Below are positions 1 through 7,641 of a stretch of 48,777 nucleotides of DNA, piece by piece. Positions within the stretch are counted from its first letter, which is position 1. The number at the start of each line of letters is the position of its first letter. Under the pieces are notes generated by a model. That model did not search any database. It worked only from the letters and a program-made list of their open reading frames with translations, and was not told the DNA's origin. The position numbers were made by a program, and so were the translations under genes. Source of the stretch: Sinosporangium album (lineage in GTDB: Bacteria > Actinomycetota > Actinomycetes > Streptosporangiales > Streptosporangiaceae); NCBI RefSeq assembly GCF_900100605.1, contig NZ_FNCN01000034.1:13434-62210 (forward strand). The letters are read 5' to 3'.

Positions 1-102
1 ATGCTGATCCGCGCCATCCCGAGAGACCAGCGCCGGCGACCGACCGTCGCGGACTTCCAGACTGTCCTGGCGATCGAGCCGGGCCCGTCCGCCAAGGCGT
101 AG
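1..102 (+). CDS. Short ORF or C-terminal end of an upstream gene (partial)
   Basis: An open frame runs from the first base to a TAG at 100-102. It could encode 33 residues ending IEPGPSAKA. Because the window begins here, this is more likely the tail of a larger protein than a complete gene. I recognise no domain. The following 186 bases (103-288) hold no convincing gene, only G-rich sequence with a GGAGG-like run near 173-178 and the hairpin described separately. Confidence 0.3.
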   Translation: MLIRAIPRDQRRRPTVADFQTVLAIEPGPSAKA

Positions 103-254
103 GGGCACCGCCGAGGAAATGGGATGCGTGGCGGAGGGGGCCGGGGTAGTATCGCGCTCTGCACTGCGACCTAGGAGGTGAGACCGATTCCCCCTGTATC
201 GGGTTGGGAGCTCCCGTCTCACGTCCGCCGGGCCGTTTCGGCTTAGGCCGTACT

Positions 255-287
255 GGGGAGCCTCACAGGCATTCCGAAAGGCTCCCC
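255..287 (+). promoter_or_regulatory. Inverted repeat spanning the ribosome-binding region of the PrmC-like gene
   Basis: GGGGAGCCT (255-263) and AGGCTCCCC (279-287) are perfect reverse complements with a 15-base loop. They end one base before the ATG at 289. The only Shine-Dalgarno-like run, GAAAGG (276-281), lies in the loop and at the base of the 3' arm. A folded leader would therefore hide the initiation site. The geometry is seen directly; regulation is inferred. Confidence 0.5.
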
Positions 288-288
288 C

Positions 289-1116
289 ATGTCGCTTTCC
301 CCTTCGGTCGTTTCGTTGACGTCTGTCGTTTCCGCCCTGCGTGCCTCCGGCTGTGTGTTCGCCGAGGACGAGGCGCGGTTGCTCATTTCCACCGCGCGCA
401 CGCCCGCCGAGCTTGACGCCATGGTGGCGCGGCGGGTGGCCGGGCTGCCTCTGGAACATGTGCTCGGCTGGGCCGAGTTCTGCGGGCTGCGTGTGGCGGT
501 GGACGCCGGGGTGTTCGTGCCGCGGCGGCGCACCGAGTTCCTCGCCCGCCGGGCTGCGGCGCTGGCGCGGTCCGGGGCCGTTGTGGTGGACCTGTGCTGC
601 GGTTCGGGTGCGGTGGGTGCCGGGGTGGCGGCGGCGGTGGAGGGGGCGCGTGTGTATGCCGCCGACGTCGACCCGGCCGCGGTGCGGTGCGCCCGGCGCA
701 ACGTCCCCGGCGGCCGGGTCTACGAGGGCGACCTCTACCGGCCGCTGCCCGTCGCGCTGCGCGACCGGGTCGACGTTCTGGTGGCCAACGCGCCCTATGT
801 CCCCACGCGCGAGATCGCGCTGCTCCCCGCCGAGGCCCGTGTCCACGAGCCGCGCACCGCGCTGGACGGCGGCGCCGACGGCCTCGACGTGCAGCGGCGC
901 GTCGCCGCCGAGGCCCCGCTGTGGCTCGCTCCCGGGGGCCACCTGCTCGTCGAGACGAGCGCATGCCAGGCACCACTGACCGTGGAGGTCTTCGCCCGCG
1001 TGGGGCTGACCCCGCATATCGAGCTGTGCGACGAACTCGACGCGACGATTGTGATCGGTGTCCGCAGAGGAGCCGACCAAACCGGATGTCCAACTGACGA
1101 TGCATCCGATGGCTGA
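289..1116 (+). CDS. HemK/PrmC-like N5-glutamine methyltransferase (release-factor methylase family)
   Basis: A 275-residue class I SAM-dependent methyltransferase. An N-terminal segment (about 1-90) carries HemK-style PLEHVLG (54-60) and a FVPRRRTEFL stretch (76-85) that replaces the usual IPRPETE. The SAM loop VVDLCCGSG is at 99-107, an acidic DVDP at 126-129, and the catalytic NPPY motif is present as NAPY (167-170). Family members methylate the GGQ glutamine of release factors. The altered NPPY means the substrate may differ, and many actinomycetes carry such a paralogue besides the true prmC, which normally sits near prfA; no prfA is present here. Stand-alone gene with a possible RBS-hiding hairpin just upstream. 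A GntR or pca partner is not evident. Confidence 0.7.
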   Translation: MSLSPSVVSLTSVVSALRASGCVFAEDEARLLISTARTPAELDAMVARRVAGLPLEHVLGWAEFCGLRVAVDAGVFVPRRRTEFLARRAAALARSGAVVVDLCCGSGAVGAGVAAAVEGARVYAADVDPAAVRCARRNVPGGRVYEGDLYRPLPVALRDRVDVLVANAPYVPTREIALLPAEARVHEPRTALDGGADGLDVQRRVAAEAPLWLAPGGHLLVETSACQAPLTVEVFARVGLTPHIELCDELDATIVIGVRRGADQTGCPTDDASDG

Positions 1117-1272
1117 GGACGTGACCCCTATCTGATCATGCCGAGTGGGCCGGCGACCCGGGAGATCGCCCCTGCGGAACTACCCGACCCGCGCCGACAT
1201 CTCCGCTTTCCTCCGCGACCACAAATGAGGTCCGCAGTGGGCCGACCTGGACGTCAGGGCCACCGCCGATCG

Positions 1273-2364
1273 TCAGTCTTCCCGGGGCTCGGCCAGCACA
1301 CGCTGCGCCACGGAGAAGGCGGCGTTCGCCGCGGGCACTCCGCAGTAGATCGCGGTCTGGAGCAGCACCTCGCCGATCTCGTCGGGGGTCAGCCCGTTGC
1401 GGAGCGCCGCCCGGACGTGCATGGCCAGCTCTTCCAGGTGCCCGTGGGCGACGAGCGCGGTGAGGGTGATGCAGCTGCGGGTGCGGCGGGAAAGGCCGGG
1501 GCGGCTCCAGATCTCGCCCCAGGCGTAGCGGGTGATCAGGTCCTGAAAGTCCTTGGTGAAGCCTGTCGTGCGGGCGATGGCCCGGTCGACATGGGCGTCG
1601 CCCAGCACTTCGCGCCGCACGCTCATGCCGGGGTCGGCCGGAAGGTGCGCGAGCAGGGCGGCGGTGCAGGTCTCCGGCTGGTCGACATTGGCCAGGTGGG
1701 CGGCGCGCGCCACCTCCACGAGGGTGGCCCCGGGGATGCCGTCGGCGAGCAGGCGCGCGTGGGCGGGGGGTGTCGCCGGGTCCTCGCGTCCGGCGAGCAC
1801 GAGCGTGCGGGTGCGGATCTCGGCGAGGCGGTCGCGCAGGTCGTAGTCGGCCAGCGCGTCGCAGCAGGCCGCGTAGCCGGCCCTGTCGGTCTGCGCGAGG
1901 TCGGACAGGAGAGCCTCGTCGCCCGGCCCCGCGAACCAGCGGCCGGCCGCGGCCGGGAGCAGCGGAGGTGTTCCTTCGCGCCGGACGAGCTCCGCCCGCG
2001 CCCGCCACCCTTGCGGTTCGCCGAACCACGCGGAGGAGCAGAGCATCGCCAGCGAGCGCACCCTTCCGGGATGGCGCAGCGCCAGGGTCGCGCCGATGGC
2101 GCCGCCGAGCGAGATGCCCGCGTAGTGAAAGCCGTCCATGCCGAGAGCGTCCGCGAGCTCGACCACCAGGTCGGCGAGCCCCTCCACCGTCCGCGCGCCG
2201 GACGCCGGGGAGCCGCCGTGGCCCGGCAGGTCGAATCGGACGACTCTGAAGGTCCGTGCCAGTGCCGGGACTTGGGGCTCCCAGACCCGGAGCGACGTTC
2301 CGAGGGACGGGCCGAGGATGAGCGGCGCGCCGCTCTCGGGGCCGTCCACGCGATGGTGAAGCAC
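1273..2364 (-). CDS. pcaL: PcaL: fused 3-oxoadipate enol-lactonase / 4-carboxymuconolactone decarboxylase
   Basis: 363 residues with two enzyme domains, the fusion typical of actinobacteria. Residues about 1-245 form an alpha/beta hydrolase with nucleophile elbow GISLGG (Ser85), matching PcaD, which opens 3-oxoadipate enol-lactone. Residues about 247-363 form a carboxymuconolactone decarboxylase (AhpD-like) domain, matching PcaC. The fusion therefore performs two consecutive steps of protocatechuate degradation. Start chosen at the GTG at 2364, preceded by GGAGGAG, which lies inside the end of pcaB; pcaB stops only 2 bases upstream. Last gene of the pca operon. Nothing recognisable follows in the 156 bases to the methyltransferase gene. 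Confidence 0.93.
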   Translation of the reverse strand: MLHHRVDGPESGAPLILGPSLGTSLRVWEPQVPALARTFRVVRFDLPGHGGSPASGARTVEGLADLVVELADALGMDGFHYAGISLGGAIGATLALRHPGRVRSLAMLCSSAWFGEPQGWRARAELVRREGTPPLLPAAAGRWFAGPGDEALLSDLAQTDRAGYAACCDALADYDLRDRLAEIRTRTLVLAGREDPATPPAHARLLADGIPGATLVEVARAAHLANVDQPETCTAALLAHLPADPGMSVRREVLGDAHVDRAIARTTGFTKDFQDLITRYAWGEIWSRPGLSRRTRSCITLTALVAHGHLEELAMHVRAALRNGLTPDEIGEVLLQTAIYCGVPAANAAFSVAQRVLAEPRED

Positions 2365-2366
2365 GC

Positions 2367-3533
2367 TTACTCCTCCGACAATGCGCGATCGACGAGTGCC
2401 GCGGCCGATCCGGTCGACCCGGTGAGGCGCAGGTTGTCACGCATGCGCTCGGGGTGGATCCGGAGGCCGGCCAGAAGGTCGGCGGTGTTGCGCGCGGCCC
2501 CCGCCACCAGGCGCAGCGTCTGGCGCAGCGCCTGCCACTCCGCGTGCCAGGCGCCCGAGGGCCGCTCGTCCTCGGCCACGAGCGAGCCGTACAGGACCGT
2601 GGTCAGCGCGGGCACCTGGCGGGCGGCGGCGGCGACCAACGTGGCCTTGACCGGGTTGTGCTTATGCGGCATGGACGACGAGTCGCCCCCCACTCCCTCG
2701 GAGACCTCGGCGATCTCCGTGCGGGACAGGACCAGCACATCGGCCGCGATCTTGCCGAGGGCGCCGGCGGTGAACGCCAGCGCCCCCGCGAGGTCGGCGA
2801 CGGGTGTGCGCAGAACATGCCAGGGCAGGACGGGCTCGGCCAGGCCGACTTCGGCGGCGAACCCGGCGAGTACGGCGAGGCCGCCCGGCTGGTCCAGGGT
2901 CCCGGCGGGGCCGCCGAGCTGCGCGGGGAGCCCGTGGCGTGCGGCGTGCAGCCGGTGCCGGGCGTCCGCGGTGAGTTTGCGCCAGCCGGCGGCTTTGAGC
3001 CCGAATGTGGTGGGGACGGCCTGCTGGGTGAGCGTGCGGGCGGCCATGGGGGTCTCCCGGTGCTCGGCCGCGATTCCCGTGAGCGCGTCGGTCGCCGCGC
3101 GCAGGTCCGCCAGGATCGTGCCGAGCGAGCGGTGGGCGACCAGCATGAGTGCGGTGTCCAGGATGTCCTGGCTAGTCGCGCCCAGGTGGACGTGCGGGGC
3201 GTGCGGCCCTACGGCTCGCCGCAGTTCCTCGACGAGCGGGATCACAGGGTTTCCACCGGAGCCGGAGCCCGCGATGAGGCGCGGCAGGTCGAAGTCCGCC
3301 GCCCGGGCCGCGACGGCGCTCACGGCCTCGGCGGCTTGGCGCGGCGCCAGGCCGAGTGCGGCCTGGGCGCGGATCAGCGCGGCCTCGGCCTCCAGCATGG
3401 CTGCGAGGACGGCCGCGTCGCCGGTCTCCCCCACCGCCGACTGCATGGGCGACAGCAGGCCGAGGTCCGCGCCGCTCATGGGGTCCGCGCCGCTCATGGG
3501 GTCCGCGCCGCTCATGGGGTCCGCGCCGTCCAC
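2367..3533 (-). CDS. pcaB: PcaB: 3-carboxy-cis,cis-muconate cycloisomerase
   Basis: Fumarase/aspartase superfamily enzyme that lactonises 3-carboxymuconate. The family signature appears as SSSMPHKHNP, and homology to the family starts around ADLGLLSP. The N-terminus is unusual: four 18-bp units each encode (V/M)xGADP or close, so the frame offers GTG (3533) and ATG (3515, 3497, 3479) starts at exact 18-bp intervals. I chose the GTG because GAGG lies 5 bases upstream; the length is then 388 residues, or 370 from the last ATG. The ATGA overlapping the pcaG stop (ATG at 3544) is in the wrong frame. Translation is probably coupled to pcaG upstream and pcaL downstream. Confidence 0.92.
   Translation of the reverse strand: MDGADPMSGADPMSGADPMSGADLGLLSPMQSAVGETGDAAVLAAMLEAEAALIRAQAALGLAPRQAAEAVSAVAARAADFDLPRLIAGSGSGGNPVIPLVEELRRAVGPHAPHVHLGATSQDILDTALMLVAHRSLGTILADLRAATDALTGIAAEHRETPMAARTLTQQAVPTTFGLKAAGWRKLTADARHRLHAARHGLPAQLGGPAGTLDQPGGLAVLAGFAAEVGLAEPVLPWHVLRTPVADLAGALAFTAGALGKIAADVLVLSRTEIAEVSEGVGGDSSSMPHKHNPVKATLVAAAARQVPALTTVLYGSLVAEDERPSGAWHAEWQALRQTLRLVAGAARNTADLLAGLRIHPERMRDNLRLTGSTGSAAALVDRALSEE
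3462..3533 (-). repeat. 18-bp tandem repeat at the pcaB start (4 units)
   Basis: Read on the minus strand, the unit is ATGAGCGGCGCGGACCCC. It occurs as one diverged copy starting GTGGAC, two exact copies and one copy ending in CTC. Each unit begins with a possible start codon in the pcaB frame, so unit number changes only the length of a dispensable leader. Confidence 0.9.
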
Positions 3534-3540
3534 GGCATCC

Positions 3541-4119
3541 TCATGCGAAGTCAAGGAAGACCGTCTCCTTCTCCCCCTGCATGTGGATGTCGAACCGGTA
3601 GACGCCTTCCCGCTCCTCCACGGCGGCGAGGGCGCGGCGGCGTTCGGGCGTGAGGGCGTCGGCCAGGGGACCCGAGGGCTCGGCGCCCAGGTAGACGCGC
3701 GTGTAGAGGTGGTGCAGCAGACCTCGGGCGAACAGGCAGACGCTGATGTATCCGTTGCCGGGAGTGTGCGTGCGCAGGGTCCAGTGGCCGTCGGCGTCGG
3801 TGGGGGTACGGCCGAAGCCGGTGAAGGCGACGCCGTCTCTGCCGATGATCGCGCCGGTGACGGGGTCGCGGCGCAGCGTGCCGGGGGCTCCGCGCAGGCC
3901 GCCGGAGGGGTCGGCCTGCCAGAACTCCAGCAGGGCGTCGGACACCGGGGCGCCCGCGCCGTCGTAGACGTGGCCGTGCACCGTGATCCCGCCCCGCGCG
4001 ATGTCACCGCCTCGGATGTCACCGCCTCGGATGTCACCGCCTCGGATGTCGCCGCCGCCTGCGAAGGGCAGCGCGTAACCGTAGAACGGCCCGATGGTCT
4101 GTGAGGGCGTCGGTTTCAT
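3541..4119 (-). CDS. pcaG: PcaG: protocatechuate 3,4-dioxygenase alpha subunit
   Basis: 192 residues, the usual alpha-subunit length, opening with KPTPSQTIGPFYGYALPF, the conserved alpha-chain start. With PcaH it forms the non-haem iron dioxygenase that cleaves protocatechuate to 3-carboxymuconate. The ATG (4119) overlaps the pcaH stop as ATGA, indicating coupled translation of the two subunits. Residues about 22-41 are an insertion of four GGDI(R/A) units encoded by a 15-bp tandem repeat; it sits between the conserved N-terminal segment and the first beta strand (ITVHGHVYDGAG), so it probably forms a surface loop. The iron ligands belong to the beta subunit, so none is expected here. Confidence 0.93.
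   Translation of the reverse strand: MKPTPSQTIGPFYGYALPFAGGGDIRGGDIRGGDIRGGDIARGGITVHGHVYDGAGAPVSDALLEFWQADPSGGLRGAPGTLRRDPVTGAIIGRDGVAFTGFGRTPTDADGHWTLRTHTPGNGYISVCLFARGLLHHLYTRVYLGAEPSGPLADALTPERRRALAAVEEREGVYRFDIHMQGEKETVFLDFA
4000..4056 (-). repeat. 15-bp tandem repeat within pcaG (4 units)
   Basis: Minus-strand unit GGCGGTGACATCCGA, encoding GGDIR. There are four consecutive in-frame units, the terminal ones slightly diverged. It lies about 60 bases inside pcaG. Confidence 0.9.
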
Positions 4120-4904
4120 CGGCCGTGCTCCGTCCAGGTCGCGGCGGGGCCGTCCAGGGTGATGTCCCATCGGTATCCGAGGGACCACTCGGGCACGGAC
4201 AGGTCGTGGTCGTAGGCCGCGACCAGCCGGGCCCTGGCGCGTTCGTCGGTCACCGAGTTGAGCACCGGGTCGTAGGGAAGCAGCGGGTCGTTCGGAAAAT
4301 ACATCTGGGTGACCAGGCGCTGGGCGAAGGCGCGGCCGAACACGGAGAAGTGGATGTGGGCGGGGCGCCAGGCGTTGACGTGGTTGCGCCACGGGTAGGC
4401 GCCAGGCTTGATCGTGGTGAACCGGTAGTAGCCCTCGTCGTCGGTCAGGCAGCGGCCGGCGCCGGTGAAGTTGGGGTCGAGCGGCGCCGGGTGGCCGTCG
4501 CCCTGGTGGCGGTAGCGGCCCGCGGCGTTGGCCTGCCAGACCTCCACGAGCTGGCCGCGGACCGGGCGGCCGTCGCGGTCGAGCACCCGGCCCTCCACGG
4601 TGATGCGCTCCCCCAGCGGCTCGGCGAGGTGCCGGCGGGTCAGGTCGGCGTCGAGGGGCGACACGTCGGTGACGCCGAAGACCGGGCCGGTCAGTTCGGC
4701 GGCGTCGGGGTCTTCCATCACGACCAGCGGCCGTTTGGGGTGGCGCAGGACGCTGCTGCGGTACGGGGCGAAGTCGCGGAGCGGGTGGCCGCTCGCCGGG
4801 CCTGCGCCGTTCGCATGTAGGTGGGCGGTTTCACCGTCGATGTCATGCTGGGTAGGAGGCTGCGGGGAAGGTGGTGTCAAGGCTGGTGGTGTCAAGGCGT
4901 TCAC
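4116..4904 (-). CDS. pcaH: PcaH: protocatechuate 3,4-dioxygenase beta subunit
   Basis: 262 residues. The conserved block YPWRNHVNAW followed by RPAHIHFSVFG contains the His ligands of the active-site Fe(III), and the C-terminal EWSLGYRWDI is typical of the beta chain. Start chosen at the GTG (4904) that overlaps the pcaF stop as GTGA; no other in-frame start lies ahead of the conserved region. The first residues, [16 protein letters not shown], contain a duplicated ALTPP encoded by a 15-bp tandem repeat and have no counterpart that I know in typical PcaH. Cytosolic enzyme, partner of PcaG. Confidence 0.93.
   Translation of the reverse strand: MNALTPPALTPPSPQPPTQHDIDGETAHLHANGAGPASGHPLRDFAPYRSSVLRHPKRPLVVMEDPDAAELTGPVFGVTDVSPLDADLTRRHLAEPLGERITVEGRVLDRDGRPVRGQLVEVWQANAAGRYRHQGDGHPAPLDPNFTGAGRCLTDDEGYYRFTTIKPGAYPWRNHVNAWRPAHIHFSVFGRAFAQRLVTQMYFPNDPLLPYDPVLNSVTDERARARLVAAYDHDLSVPEWSLGYRWDITLDGPAATWTEHGR
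4869..4898 (-). repeat. 15-bp tandem repeat at the pcaH start (2 units)
   Basis: Minus-strand GCCTTGACACCACCA followed by GCCTTGACACCACCT, in frame, two codons after the GTG start; each unit encodes ALTPP. Confidence 0.85.
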
Positions 4905-6046
4905 CTTTCGAGGACGAGGGCCAGGCCCTGCCCGACGCCGATGCAGAGGGAGGCCAGGCCGGTGCCTGAACCGGCGGCGGCCAGCCGGTGGGCGACGGTG
5001 CCGACCAGGCGGGCCCCCGAGGCTCCGAGCGGATGGCCCAGGGCGATGGCCCCGCCGTGCGGGTTGACGATCTCGGGGTCGAGCTCGGGCAGGCCGGCGA
5101 GGCAACCCAGGACCTGGGCGGCGAAGGCCTCGTTCAGCTCGGCGGTCGCCACGTCCTCGAATTTTCTGCCCGCCTTGGCGAGGGCCTTCGTGACGGCTTC
5201 GACGGGGCCGAGGCCGAAGAAGCGGGGTTCGAGCGCGCTGACGCCGCTCGCCACGATCCTGGCCAGGGGCTCGCGCCCGCCGAGGCCCGCCTCGTCGGTG
5301 ATCAGCAGCACCGCCGCGCCGTCGCTGAGCGGTGACGAGTTGCCCGCGGTCACGGCGCCTCCGGCGCGGAAGGCCGGTTTCAGCCGGCCGAGCGCCTCCA
5401 GGGAGGTCTCCCGGCGGATGCCCTCGTCGGATGCAATGCCGGCGATGGCGGTGATCTCACGGTCGAACGAGGCCGCGGCGGCCTTCCGGTGGCTGGCCAG
5501 CGCGTAGGCGTCCTGCTCGTCGCGGCCGATGCCGTATTTGTCGGCGATCAGTTCGGCCCCCTCGCCGAGGGAGACCGTGTGCTCGCCCGCCATCCTGGGG
5601 TTCGTCAGCCGCCAGCCGAGCGAGGTGGAGACCAGCTCCTGGCCTCCGGCGGGGAACGCCCGGTCCGGCTTGGGCAGCACCCAGGGCGCCCGCGTCATCG
5701 ACTCCACGCCGCCCGCGACCACGACGGAGGCGTCCCCCAGGGCCACCATGCGGTATGCCTGGACGACGGCCTCCATGCCGGAGCCGCACAGCCGGTTCAC
5801 CGTGACGCCCGGCGTGGTCACCGAAAGGCCCGCCAGAAGGGCGGCCATGCGGGCCACGTTGCGGTTCTCCTCGCCGGCTCCGTTGGCGTTGCCGAGGATC
5901 ACCTCGTCCGCGGCCTCCAGCGCGTTGCGCTCGGCGAGAGCCCCGATGACGTGGGCGGCCAAATCGTCGGGGCGGACGCCCGACAGTGCTCCGCCGTATC
6001 GGCCGAAGGGGGTGCGGACCGCGTCGGCGATGTAGACGGCTCTCAC
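4901..6046 (-). CDS. pcaF: PcaF: beta-ketoadipyl-CoA thiolase
   Basis: 381-residue thiolase of the acetyl-CoA acetyltransferase family. It has the active-site cysteine in [10 protein letters not shown] (Cys87), NEAFAAQ, and the C-terminal [16 protein letters not shown] with catalytic His; the second Cys is in the SLCIGVGQG segment. It cleaves 3-oxoadipyl-CoA to succinyl-CoA and acetyl-CoA, the final step of the pathway. The GTG start (6046) overlaps the pcaJ stop as GTGA and is preceded by GGAGGTGG. A generic thiolase could also act on other acyl-CoAs, but the operon position fixes the role. Confidence 0.92.
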   Translation of the reverse strand: MRAVYIADAVRTPFGRYGGALSGVRPDDLAAHVIGALAERNALEAADEVILGNANGAGEENRNVARMAALLAGLSVTTPGVTVNRLCGSGMEAVVQAYRMVALGDASVVVAGGVESMTRAPWVLPKPDRAFPAGGQELVSTSLGWRLTNPRMAGEHTVSLGEGAELIADKYGIGRDEQDAYALASHRKAAAASFDREITAIAGIASDEGIRRETSLEALGRLKPAFRAGGAVTAGNSSPLSDGAAVLLITDEAGLGGREPLARIVASGVSALEPRFFGLGPVEAVTKALAKAGRKFEDVATAELNEAFAAQVLGCLAGLPELDPEIVNPHGGAIALGHPLGASGARLVGTVAHRLAAAGSGTGLASLCIGVGQGLALVLER

Positions 6047-6672
6047 AGGGCCACCTCCGCGCCCGTACGGCTGCGCAGCTCGGCCGCGTCCACGCCCGGC
6101 GCGGTCTCGACCAGCCTCACGCCCTCCGGGCCGACGTCGAGGACGCCCAAGTCGGTGACGACCCGGTGCACGCACGCCCTGCCCGTCAAGGGAAGCGAGC
6201 ACTCCTCGACGATCTTCGGTGAGCCGTCCTTGGCGGTGTGCTCCATGACCACGATGACCTTGCGTGCCCCGTGGACCAGGTCCATCGCCCCGCCCATGCC
6301 CTTGACGAGCTTTCCGGGGACCATCCAGTTGGCGAGGTCGCCCCGGGCGGAGACCTGCATCGCGCCGAGCACCGCGACGTCGATGTGGCCGCCGCGGATC
6401 ATGCCGAACGACAGTGAGGAGTCGAAGAAGGAGGCTCCCGGGAGCACGGTGACCGTCTCCTTGCCCGCGTTGATCAGATCCGGGTCGACCTCGTCCTCGC
6501 GGGGGTAGGGGCCGACGCCGAGGATGCCGTTCTCCGAATGCAGCACCACGTCGACGCCCGGCGGCAGAAACGCAGGGATGCGCGTGGGCAGCCCGATGCC
6601 GAGGTTGACGTAGTCGCCGTCACGCAGTTCGGCTGCCGCGCGGGCGGCCATCTCATCGCGGGTCCAGCTCAT
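6043..6672 (-). CDS. pcaJ: PcaJ: 3-oxoadipate CoA-transferase subunit B
   Basis: 209 residues. [14 protein letters not shown] near the N-terminus and SENGILGVG, containing the catalytic Glu that forms the CoA thioester, identify the beta subunit of a family I CoA-transferase. With PcaI it moves CoA from succinyl-CoA to 3-oxoadipate. The ATG (6672) overlaps the pcaI stop as TGATG. The two subunits are encoded in the usual order. Confidence 0.92.
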   Translation of the reverse strand: MSWTRDEMAARAAAELRDGDYVNLGIGLPTRIPAFLPPGVDVVLHSENGILGVGPYPREDEVDPDLINAGKETVTVLPGASFFDSSLSFGMIRGGHIDVAVLGAMQVSARGDLANWMVPGKLVKGMGGAMDLVHGARKVIVVMEHTAKDGSPKIVEECSLPLTGRACVHRVVTDLGVLDVGPEGVRLVETAPGVDAAELRSRTGAEVAL

Positions 6673-7484
6673 CAGGTCACGGTCCTCTTCTCGATGCCTT
6701 TGTCGGCGGCCTCTTCCGGGGTGAGCGCGACGACACGCTGAACGAAGACGCCCGGCAGGTGGATCTCGTCGGGGTGGAGCACGCCCGGATCGACGAGTTC
6801 CTCCACCTCGGCCACGGTGATCCGCCCGGCCATCGCGGCCGGCGGGTTGAAGTTCCTGGCGGACTTGCCGAACGCCAGGTTGCCGTGGCGGTCGCCTCTG
6901 GCCGCCCTGACCAGGGCGAAGTCCGTTCTGATGCCGCGCTCCAGCACGTAGTGCCCGCCGTCGAACTCGCGGACCTCCTTCGGCGGGGAGGCCAGCTCGA
7001 CAGAGCCGTCGGCGGAGTAGCGCCACGGGAGCCCGCCCTCGGCGACCGGGGTGCCGACCCCCGCCGGGGTGTAGAAGGCGGGGATGCCGCTGCCGCCCGC
7101 GCGCAGCCGTTCGGCCAGGGTGCCCTGGGGGGTCAGCTCCACCTCCAGCTCGCCGGCGAGGTATTGCCGGGCGAACTCCTTGTTGTCGCCGACGTACGAC
7201 GCGATCACGCGTGCGATCCTGCGGTCGGCGAGCAGCAGGCCCAGCCCGGCGCCGTCCACGCCGCAGTTGTTCGACACGACCGTGATGCCGGTCACGCCGC
7301 TGTCGAACAGGGCGCGGATCAGCGTGTTGGGGATGCCGCTCAGGCCGAAGCCGCCGACCGCGAACGACATGCCGTCGCGCGCATCGGCCAGCGCCTCTGC
7401 GGCGCCGGCGGCCACCTTGTCTGCGCGCACGGCACGGTCTGCGCGCACGGCACGGTCTGCGCGCACGGCACGGTCTCTGCGCAT
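6672..7484 (-). CDS. pcaI: PcaI: 3-oxoadipate CoA-transferase subunit A
   Basis: 270 residues. The CoA-transferase alpha signature is [14 protein letters not shown], followed by [10 protein letters not shown]. First gene of the pca operon. The N-terminus before the conserved [10 protein letters not shown] is [16 protein letters not shown]..., three perfect 18-bp repeats encoding DRAVRA, which add a highly basic leader absent from ordinary PcaI. The ATG at 7484 was chosen because it is in frame directly before the repeats; the ATG at 7494 is out of frame. Transcription probably starts in the interval to the divergent IclR gene, which holds a palindromic operator. Confidence 0.92.
   Translation of the reverse strand: MRRDRAVRADRAVRADRAVRADKVAAGAAEALADARDGMSFAVGGFGLSGIPNTLIRALFDSGVTGITVVSNNCGVDGAGLGLLLADRRIARVIASYVGDNKEFARQYLAGELEVELTPQGTLAERLRAGGSGIPAFYTPAGVGTPVAEGGLPWRYSADGSVELASPPKEVREFDGGHYVLERGIRTDFALVRAARGDRHGNLAFGKSARNFNPPAAMAGRITVAEVEELVDPGVLHPDEIHLPGVFVQRVVALTPEEAADKGIEKRTVT
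7422..7475 (-). repeat. 18-bp tandem repeat at the pcaI start (3 units)
   Basis: Three identical copies of minus-strand GACCGTGCCGTGCGCGCA, in frame, starting at the fourth codon of pcaI. Confidence 0.93.
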
Positions 7485-7533
7485 GGCACTCCATTCCCCG
7501 CGAAGAGCTCCCCGAGCACGGGAGTGTTCGCTG

Positions 7534-7551
7534 AATGAACTAGAGTTCATT
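7534..7551. promoter_or_regulatory. Palindromic operator between pcaI and the IclR regulator
   Basis: AATGAACT-AG-AGTTCATT is a perfect 8-bp inverted repeat with a 2-base centre in the divergent intergenic region. It lies 50 bases from the pcaI start and 91 bases from the regulator start. IclR-family PcaR/PcaU proteins bind such short palindromes; assignment to the adjacent regulator is by position. Confidence 0.65.
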
Positions 7552-7641
7552 AATGTGAGGTCGAGTATGCGGAGCGCAGCCGCTCCTGTCAAAGTGCTTC
7601 CATCGCCGAAACCGGGTGGAGGAGACGGAGGAGTGGGAGCG

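Noticed and set aside
3462-3533. Short tandem repeats considered as a CRISPR array
   Set aside because: Units are contiguous without spacers and in frame with pcaB; not CRISPR.
1138-4104. Long 988-codon plus-strand frame across pcaL, pcaB and pcaG
   Set aside because: Antisense shadow of high-GC genes; no domain, while the minus strand encodes complete pca enzymes.
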